Below are positions 61,335 to 64,000 of a stretch of DNA of 64,000 nucleotides, one piece after another. The stretch's first letter is position 1. Every line of letters begins with the position of its first letter. The translations under genes and the position numbers were made by a program. The notes below the pieces were generated by a model. The model had not been told where the DNA came from and searched no databases. It saw only the letters and a list, made by a program, of their open reading frames with translations. Source of the stretch: Pseudotabrizicola formosa. GTDB lineage: Bacteria; Pseudomonadota; Alphaproteobacteria; Rhodobacterales; Rhodobacteraceae. The stretch covers positions 62,001 to 126,000 of the forward strand of contig NZ_PJOM01000004.1 in the NCBI RefSeq assembly GCF_002900965.1, written 5' to 3'.

Positions 61335-61924
61335 GTCGGAATAAGACCTCTGTCACCGAGGTAGCCCAGAACGGGCAAAAGGGGAAGGCCCATCACGGTG
61401 AAGGAATCGCCTTCAATGGCGGAAAACAGGCGGCAGCCTTCTTCCTCCAGCTTGTAGGCGCCAACGCTGTGCCGGATGCTGTGCCAGTTCCGGTCAACAT
61501 ACTCTTCAAGATAGGCGTCAGACAGCGGCCGCATCAAAAGCCGCGCCTCGGCGGTGAACCGCCAGACCGGCCGGGCCTCATGGTAGATCACCGCCGCAGA
61601 CCACAGCTTGTGCCACCCGCCACGCAGCCTGCGCAGCTGGTTGCAGGCGTCAGCCGGCGTTTCAGGCTTGGCAAAGACCTCGCCCTCGACCTCCAGAATC
61701 TGGTCACAGCCAAGCACCATGCAATCGGGCCGGCGTTCGGCAATCTTGCGGGCCTTCATCTCGGCCAGGGCATCCGCCATGTCCCTTGGGCGCGCCTGTT
61801 CTGCCTGCAGCGCGCGGCGGATCATGTCTTCATCGACCTGCGCCGACTGAACTGTGAAGGTGACGCCTGCCGCCTGCAACAATCGCTGCCGGATCTCGGA
61901 CCGGGATGCCAGGATAAGGATCAT
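61331..61924 (-). CDS. maf: Maf family nucleoside triphosphate pyrophosphatase
   Basis: 197 aa. LILASRSEIRQRLLQAAGVTF is the N-terminal Maf signature; VLGCDQILEVEGEVFAKP includes the catalytic Asp. Maf proteins hydrolyse modified or canonical NTPs and affect septation in some bacteria. First gene of the operon, starting at the edge of the putative origin and transcribed away from it. Confidence 0.93.
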   Translation of the reverse strand: MILILASRSEIRQRLLQAAGVTFTVQSAQVDEDMIRRALQAEQARPRDMADALAEMKARKIAERRPDCMVLGCDQILEVEGEVFAKPETPADACNQLRRLRGGWHKLWSAAVIYHEARPVWRFTAEARLLMRPLSDAYLEEYVDRNWHSIRHSVGAYKLEEEGCRLFSAIEGDSFTVMGLPLLPVLGYLGDRGLIPT

Positions 61925-62340
61925 TTCAGTCAGGCCAACCCTGTGGATATGCTTGCTTTGTTCACGCGGCGCTTTTTGTGCGCAGCAGGGGAGTTTGGGC
62001 GAAGGGTGCCAAGCAGGGCCGCTTTGTCAAGCGGAGCAGGAAAGATATCCCGCTGTGGACAGACATTTTCAAAGGGTGCGGACAGAGTGCCTTTCCAGAG
62101 CACCGCGCCAGATGCACGAGAGGTCAGGCAAAGATCATAGCATCTTCAACCCTATGACAAAATTTGATTTTTTCATTCTTATCCACAGAGGTACCCTGTT
62201 TTCCACGGAGTTATCCAACCACCCGCCGCGGTGCACAGAACTGGGGAAAAGCGCCTCAATTCTGTTGTCCACAGCCCCTACAACAACATTCCTTTCTTAT
62301 ATTTCTTTTAATAAAGAAGGAGGGAACAGGTGAGGATCGC
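61925..62340. other. Probable chromosomal replication origin (oriC)
   Basis: A 416-base stretch with no convincing gene between maf (leftward) and hemJ (rightward). It holds DnaA-box-like 9-mers: perfect TTATCCACA at 62179-62187; TTTTCCACG at 62199-62207; TTATCCAAC at 62211-62219; TTGTCCACA at 62265-62273; and on the other strand 61942-61950 (one mismatch) and 62054-62062 (two). An AT-rich tract (about 62281-62320) follows the box cluster, a suitable unwinding element. The flanking order maf-aroE-coaE-dnaQ-secB on one side and rho on the other resembles the Caulobacter origin. No TTAA-N7-TTAA CtrA site was found. Function is inferred from sequence. Confidence 0.82.
62179..62187 (+). promoter_or_regulatory. 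Consensus DnaA box
   Basis: TTATCCACA, identical to the strong DnaA 9-mer. It opens a tight cluster of four boxes (62179-62273) in plus orientation, next to the AT-rich tract. Confidence 0.85.
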
Positions 62341-62790
62341 ATGACGGATATTTTGGCCGACTGGTACCTTTGGACAAAGGCCTTGCACATCATCTCTGTC
62401 ATCGCCTGGATGGCAGGGCTGTTCTACCTGCCAAGGTTGTATGTCTATCATGAAGAAATCGTTAGGACCGGTTCGGACACTGATGATCTGTTTCAGACCA
62501 TGGAACGCAGGCTGCTGCGTGCCATCATGAACCCTGCCATGATCGCGACTTGGGTCTTTGGTCTGATGCTGGTCATGACGCCGGGGATCGTGGACTGGTC
62601 AATGCTCTGGCCCTGGACGAAGGCGGCGGCGGTGCTTGGGATGACTTGGTTTCACATGTGGCTTGCAGCCCGGCGCAAGGCCTTTGCCAATGGGACCAAT
62701 GCGCTGAGCGGGCGGCACTACCGGATGATGAATGAGGTTCCGACGGTCTTGCTGGTGCTGATCGTGTTTTCGGTGATCGTGAAGTTCTGA
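62341..62790 (+). CDS. hemJ: Protoporphyrinogen oxidase HemJ
   Basis: 149 aa inner-membrane protein with four helices. KALHIISVIAWMAGLFYLPRLYVYHEE holds the conserved His, and WPWTKAAAVLGMTWFHMW the conserved Lys, both linked to heme binding in HemJ. Oxidises protoporphyrinogen IX to protoporphyrin IX. The ATG at 62341 has GAGG upstream; the open frame continues into the origin region but is not conserved-looking. Transcribed away from oriC, 119 bases before rho. Confidence 0.95.
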   Translation: MTDILADWYLWTKALHIISVIAWMAGLFYLPRLYVYHEEIVRTGSDTDDLFQTMERRLLRAIMNPAMIATWVFGLMLVMTPGIVDWSMLWPWTKAAAVLGMTWFHMWLAARRKAFANGTNALSGRHYRMMNEVPTVLLVLIVFSVIVKF

Positions 62791-62794
62791 TTTA

Positions 62795-62823
62795 TTGACT
62801 TTTCGCAGATCCGGTCGTATCGG
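62795..62823 (+). promoter_or_regulatory. Candidate promoter of the rho leader
   Basis: TTGACT and TATCGG with a 17-base spacer, directly after the hemJ stop and ahead of the leader ORF. A fair sigma-70 match; transcription start not known. Confidence 0.5.
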
Positions 62824-62832
62824 AGGGGTGAG

Positions 62833-62909
62833 ATGGCCGTCCGGTCGTTGTTTTCCCCCTTGATGCTGTTGCGCTGCCTGTTCCCCACAGGTGGCGAGAG
62901 GACCATTCC

Positions 62910-62913
<4 letters not shown>
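62833..62913 (+). CDS. Possible 26-aa leader peptide upstream of rho
   Basis: ATG at 62833 has GGAGGGG (62822-62828) upstream, a very strong ribosome binding site, and the frame ends with TGA at 62911-62913, overlapping the rho ATG at 62910. The product would be a short, Leu/Pro- and Arg-containing peptide (starting [15 protein letters not shown]). It is in a different frame from rho. E. coli rho also has a leader ORF (rhoL), with unrelated sequence. The overlap suggests translation coupling or a role in Rho autoregulation. Expression is not shown. Confidence 0.5.

Positions 62914-64000
<1,087 letters not shown>

Noticed and set aside
61925-62340. CtrA binding sites in the origin
   Set aside because: Neither TTAA-N7-TTAA nor TTAACCAT was found on either strand.

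Overview
The window is high-GC alphaproteobacterial DNA, most likely the main chromosome of a member of the Rhodobacteraceae. Evidence is the RegB-SenC-RegA redox regulatory cluster with an HvrA/H-NS-like gene and ahcY nearby, the hemD / Mic60 (mitofilin) / HemY operon, a TimA (Tim44-like) gene, and the order hslU, smr, mltA, timA, fxsA, secB, dnaQ, coaE, aroE, maf, which flanks chromosomal origins in alphaproteobacteria. No rRNA, CRISPR array, insertion sequence or prophage was seen. Identifications rest on motifs and family knowledge; no search was run.

Layout. 1-1530: end of a type I secretion ABC protein and its HlyD adaptor. 1534-7656: purU, then a tetR / membrane-fusion / RND efflux operon on the minus strand with a perfect palindromic operator candidate. 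7756-26046: a catabolic region. A flavin/Fe-S demethylase-like oxidoreductase (minus) faces a long plus-strand run: molybdenum hydroxylase (FAD subunit plus fused Fe-S/Mo subunit), a 6-hydroxynicotinate-reductase-like protein, UPF0280, an AA_synth family protein, a polytopic membrane protein, a five-gene branched-chain-type ABC importer, and HyuA/HyuB. Overlapping start/stop codons link most neighbours. The set reads as uptake, hydroxylation, ring reduction and ATP-dependent ring opening of an N-heterocycle; this pathway is inference. 26043-28192: nagA and a SIS-domain gene. 28322-28397: tRNA-Thr(CGU).

28433-34810: hemY, mic60 and hemD (minus) diverge from tsaD, gpsA, a YciI-like gene and an EVE-domain gene (plus). 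35066-43099: DUF2853 gene, ahcY, a small exported protein, an HD hydrolase, the H-NS-like gene, regA, senC, regB and a PAS protein. 43145-51967: tsaE, amgK, murU, addB, addA, trxA. 52063-55682: hslV and hslU, separated by a BrnTA toxin-antitoxin module and a membrane-protein gene.

55685-61924 holds the origin-flanking housekeeping genes. 61925-62340 is a gene-free stretch with a perfect DnaA box, several near matches and an AT-rich tract, and is the probable oriC. The genes immediately on both sides (maf to dnaQ leftward, hemJ and rho rightward) point away from it. hemJ and the first 363 codons of rho end the window; a 26-codon leader ORF with a strong ribosome binding site overlaps the rho start.
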